This document shows positions 6,624-9,029 of a DNA stretch of 9,029 bases, piece by piece. Numbering within the stretch: position 1 is the first letter of the stretch; each line of letters starts with the position of its first letter. The notes below the pieces were generated by a model. It ran no database searches. It was not told where the DNA came from and was given only the letters and a program-made list of their open reading frames with translations. Source of the DNA: COMBO-56-21 sp041494275. Lineage in GTDB: Archaea > Thermoplasmatota > Thermoplasmata > UBA10834. The DNA is taken from the NCBI GenBank assembly GCA_041494275.1, contig JBGQAM010000066.1, positions 1-9,029 on the forward strand, read 5' to 3'. The position numbers and the translations under genes were made by a program.

Positions 6624-6795
6624 AACTATTCTTCTTCTGCGTATCAATCCAGGCATAACAGGCTGCCCACAATTGGACGTTCCAGCAAGACCGCAGGCTC
6701 TTCTTCTGAATCACACTCGACGATTTTCCTGAATAGTGCTCGATATTCCTGTCGCCAGGATAGAGGGACCGCTCAATGACCTTGGTCGAAGAGTA
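6624..6795. other. Intergenic stretch between methyltransferase and surface-protein promoter
   Basis: About 170 bases with no recognised gene or RNA. A 5-base-pair hairpin (TCCTG at 6747-6751, CAGGA at 6756-6760) lies 36-49 bases after the methyltransferase stop and has no T run, so it is a weak terminator at best. A ten-base direct repeat TCTTCTTCTG occurs at 6630-6639 and 6699-6708 and is low in complexity. The minus-strand frame of the methyltransferase stays open beyond its TGA (see findings). Confidence 0.4.
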
Positions 6796-8118
6796 TCACA
6801 GAGAGCCTTCGACGGTCTTGCGTACGTTGTTCAGAACGAGGATGTGATCCTTTTCGATCCTGCTCTCATTCCATCTCGGGATGTCCAGATGCCTGTTGAT
6901 CACATCGTAGACATACATACTCTCGAGCTCGAATCCCGACCTTTCCGCGATACGAGAGAGTATTTTGTATGTCGGTATCCGGACCTTGCGGAAGGTGTTT
7001 TCGCCAACGACAACGCAGTATCTACCATTTCGCGACAGCACTCTGTGGACTTCGACGAAGTTCTTCCTCATCTCCTCGAAGTACTTGTAGACGATGTACG
7101 CACTCTTCTTGTCCTTGGCAACAAGCTCGTCCAGAACGCCTGCCAGCTCCGGAATACCCGACCGAGGCTCCCAGGATCGGTAGTCCGCAACGTATGCCCT
7201 TGCGGTTCCCACGACCCTGCTGTCGAGTTCTGCCGTGCTCGTTATCAAATCCAGCCAGAACATTTCGAGCTTGTGGACGCTGACGTAGTGGACCGCGCTT
7301 GCATACGGAGGCGAAGTCACAGCAAGGTCAATCGAGCCGCCCTCGAGTGCAATATCTCTTGCTTCGTTCCCCACGATGCTCACGCCTGGAAGGCCTTTGT
7401 ACTTCTTCGAGACTTCCAGCGAGAGCTTCCAGAAATTCGAGGCGTCGATAAGCTTGTTCTTGACGGTGTTCTCAAACCTGGACAAAGCATCGTAGGAGGT
7501 CTTTCCCTGCTCGTCGAGTTTCCTCTGGAACGAAGTGACCTCGGGAATCAAGGAATCGTCGTCCGAGTTTGAGACCTTCCGGATTATGGATGAGAAGCAT
7601 ATCTTGAAGAAATCTTTGTAGTCGCTCTTCCTCAACGCCCAAACGTCCTTCTTGATCGTTGCCAACTCAAACAGGACTGCTTGTTTGAACCAATGCTCGC
7701 GGTTCGGGATCTCTGGGATCCAGGAGTCGCTGATGTCTCTTTCACTTCGTATCTTTGAGAGGAGCTCCTCGGCCATCGCAGACAGCACCTCTGGATCGAG
7801 AGGAGTTGTCTTGACCTTGGCGATAAGACGAGCCAAGGGATGGATGTCTATTCCGTAGCTGTTCCTTCCGAGGATGAAAGATTCCAGCAAGGTCGTGCCC
7901 GAGCCCATGAACGGATCAAGCACGTCATCACCAACTCGCGAATGCGACTCGATGCAGAATCTGGGTATCTGCGGGATGAATTTCGCAGGATATCGGTGGA
8001 TACCGTGCGTGGCGTAGCTGACCTGCTTGCCGATGTACTTCCTGAACTCCCCTGAGAGGTCGATAGCCTCCGGGAAGCTGGAAGATCTCGAAGAACCCTT
8101 GGAAGATGACGAGGGCAT
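6796..8118 (-). CDS. DNA methyltransferase, amino (probably N4-cytosine) type
   Basis: A 440-residue SAM-dependent methyltransferase from ATG at 8118 to TGA at 6796-6798. After a Ser-rich start, THGIHRYPAKFIPQIPR (about 37-53) is the entry region typical of N4/N6 DNA methylases. DPFMGSGTT (68-76) is the SAM-binding motif I, and YGIDIHPLA follows from residue 88. About 175 mostly helical residues precede the catalytic motif TSPPY (268-272), and GRYCVVVGEN follows near 365. Order motif I, long middle region, motif IV is alpha-like. TSPPY is usual for N4-cytosine enzymes, whereas N6-adenine enzymes usually have DPPY, so m4C is inferred. A GTG at 8169 would overlap glyS by 35 bases; the ATG has GAGGAG twelve bases upstream and is preferred. 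No restriction gene is in the window, so it appears solitary. It lies 16 bases downstream of glyS, probably co-transcribed. Confidence 0.87.
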   Translation of the reverse strand: MPSSSSKGSSRSSSFPEAIDLSGEFRKYIGKQVSYATHGIHRYPAKFIPQIPRFCIESHSRVGDDVLDPFMGSGTTLLESFILGRNSYGIDIHPLARLIAKVKTTPLDPEVLSAMAEELLSKIRSERDISDSWIPEIPNREHWFKQAVLFELATIKKDVWALRKSDYKDFFKICFSSIIRKVSNSDDDSLIPEVTSFQRKLDEQGKTSYDALSRFENTVKNKLIDASNFWKLSLEVSKKYKGLPGVSIVGNEARDIALEGGSIDLAVTSPPYASAVHYVSVHKLEMFWLDLITSTAELDSRVVGTARAYVADYRSWEPRSGIPELAGVLDELVAKDKKSAYIVYKYFEEMRKNFVEVHRVLSRNGRYCVVVGENTFRKVRIPTYKILSRIAERSGFELESMYVYDVINRHLDIPRWNESRIEKDHILVLNNVRKTVEGSL

Positions 8119-8130
8119 TCTGATCCGACT

Positions 8131-8136
8131 CTCCTC
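8131..8136 (-). promoter_or_regulatory. Ribosome-binding site of the methyltransferase, overlapping the glyS stop
   Basis: GAGGAG on the minus strand begins inside the TGA stop of glyS and ends twelve bases before the ATG at 8118. The spacing is a little long, but the position suggests translational coupling and argues against the GTG start at 8169. Confidence 0.5.
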
Positions 8137-9029
8137 ACTTGAGCTCGGACAGAGACTCGAGACTAGCACCGGAGATGAGTGATTCGATTGCCTTCGGAAC
8201 CAGCCCTTGCTTGATCCTGATTTGCTTCGTGGAGTCCCTTTCCCTCATCGTGACCGTCCCGTCTGCCTTCGTATCGTAGTCGACGGTGACGCAGCAAGGT
8301 GTTCCAACCTCATCCATGCGCGCATAGCGCCGCCCGATCGAGCCTGAATCGTCATAGTAAACGGCGTAACCTGCCTTCGAAACGGCGTCGGATATCCCGG
8401 ATGCGATCTCATTCAAACCGTCCTTGGCCATCAACGGGAAGATGCCCACCTTGATAGGAGCCACCAGGCCTTTCAGCCTGAGAGTTACATAGTCGTCCTT
8501 CTTGGAATACGAATGGTCAAGAACCGCGTACAAGATGCGGTCAACCCCGTAGGAAGGCTCGATTACATGGGGGACCAACTTGCGTCCCGCGACCTTCTCC
8601 CTTTTCAGGACGACCTCGAAGTATGAGGAAGGGACACGCAATCTCTCTCCGCCAACATCGACAAGGACTTCCCTCTTCCCTTTGACCGCGCTGGCAGACA
8701 TCTTCGAGAGCGCCTCGGCAACCTGCTTAGCCTTTCCCTTGTATTGCGGGCCGAGGGCACCGAAGTTCGGCTTGACAATCTCCTGCTCGACCTCCTTCGG
8801 TTCGTCGAACCGCTCGAATGCGGTCAAATCCGCGCCGGAGTGGTCGATGTGTGCCTGCACGTCGTAGCTCCCCCGATCCGCGATTCCGACCAACTCCACC
8901 CAGCCGTAGCCGATCTCAGCCTCCAGGTCCCAGCAGTCAGCGGCGTAGTGTGCCATTTCTGTCTTCTTGTGCTGCCTGAACCTCAAACGCTTCGGATCCA
9001 TCCCAACGTCGACAGCGAACTTATGAGTC
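8135..9029 (-). CDS. glyS: Glycyl-tRNA synthetase, archaeal/eukaryotic dimeric type (5' end outside the window)
   Basis: The frame is open to the right edge, so the true start is missing and about 298 C-terminal residues are seen. The methionine at 9001 is internal, because upstream codons read HKFAVDVG, continuing the family sequence. This class II enzyme charges tRNA-Gly with glycine. Signature segments are RLRFRQHKKTEMAHYAADCW just after that methionine, YGWVELVGIADRGSYD, and motif 3 as IEPSYGVDRILYAVLDHSY (genomic about 8525-8560). The C-terminal anticodon-binding fold holds APIKVGIFPL, YYDDSGSIGRRYARMDEVGT and VTVDYDTKADGTVTMRERD. The insert at 8612-8776 (VKPNFGALGP through SSYFEV) resembles the ValS C-terminus in this window. 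The gene ends with TGA 16 bases before the methyltransferase ATG. Confidence 0.96.
   Translation of the reverse strand, partial: THKFAVDVGMDPKRLRFRQHKKTEMAHYAADCWDLEAEIGYGWVELVGIADRGSYDVQAHIDHSGADLTAFERFDEPKEVEQEIVKPNFGALGPQYKGKAKQVAEALSKMSASAVKGKREVLVDVGGERLRVPSSYFEVVLKREKVAGRKLVPHVIEPSYGVDRILYAVLDHSYSKKDDYVTLRLKGLVAPIKVGIFPLMAKDGLNEIASGISDAVSKAGYAVYYDDSGSIGRRYARMDEVGTPCCVTVDYDTKADGTVTMRERDSTKQIRIKQGLVPKAIESLISGASLESLSELK

Noticed and set aside
6780..6800. GGTCGAA at about 6784 resembling a tRNA T-loop
   Set aside because: No acceptor stem, anticodon arm or D-arm can be fitted around it.
6736..7572. A plus-strand open frame of 278 codons
   Set aside because: It is antisense to the methyltransferase, including its TSPPY motif, and shows no family features.
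8119..8169. Upstream GTG start at 8169 for the methyltransferase
   Set aside because: It would overlap glyS by 35 bases and add a Ser-rich, unconserved-looking segment; the ATG at 8118 with GAGGAG upstream is better.
1..9029. CRISPR arrays, insertion sequences, terminal inverted repeats, integrase or tRNA attachment sites
   Set aside because: No regularly spaced repeats, transposase motifs or tRNA genes were seen on either strand; coding composition looks even across the window.

Overview
The window looks like ordinary chromosomal DNA of an archaeon, most likely a euryarchaeon of the Thermoplasmatota type, though the lineage is inferred and not proven. The evidence is an archaeal-type valyl-tRNA synthetase, a dimeric archaeal/eukaryotic-type glycyl-tRNA synthetase, TATA boxes about 25-31 bases before start codons with little or no leader, and a secreted protein ending in an archaeal PEF-type sorting signal. 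Base composition is moderate (slightly GC-rich), and genes are packed with short gaps. No tRNA, rRNA, CRISPR array, insertion sequence or integrase is visible.

Layout: positions 3-275 (+) hold the last 90 codons of a DEAD-box RNA helicase, its DbpA-type RNA-binding domain. It runs into a convergent MIP18/DUF59 Fe-S maturation-type gene (265-543, -), with an 11-base overlap of their 3' ends. A perfect 8-base inverted repeat lies upstream of that gene, centred on its TATA box. A two-helix small membrane protein follows (682-888, +). Then come, all on the minus strand, valS (970-3591), a SAP-like plus SWIM zinc-finger protein (3669-4211), a 745-residue secreted and membrane-anchored surface protein (4343-6580), a DNA methyltransferase of the N4/N6 amino type (6796-8118), and glyS, which enters from beyond the right edge (8135-9029). 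In transcription order the minus-strand genes read glyS, methyltransferase, surface protein, SWIM protein, valS. glyS and the methyltransferase are 16 bases apart and probably share a transcript. The other genes appear to have their own promoters.

Functionally the window is mostly translation (valS, glyS, RNA helicase) and cofactor assembly (DUF59), interrupted by three accessory-looking genes. I do not see an obvious new defence or mobile system. The best leads are smaller. ValS and GlyS, synthetases of opposite classes, share a recognisable sequence module of about 55 residues. The ValS KMSKS loop has lost both lysines. An operator-like palindrome brackets the DUF59 TATA box. A solitary methyltransferase is coupled to glyS. 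A SAP-SWIM protein and a large unassigned PEF-anchored surface protein complete the list.
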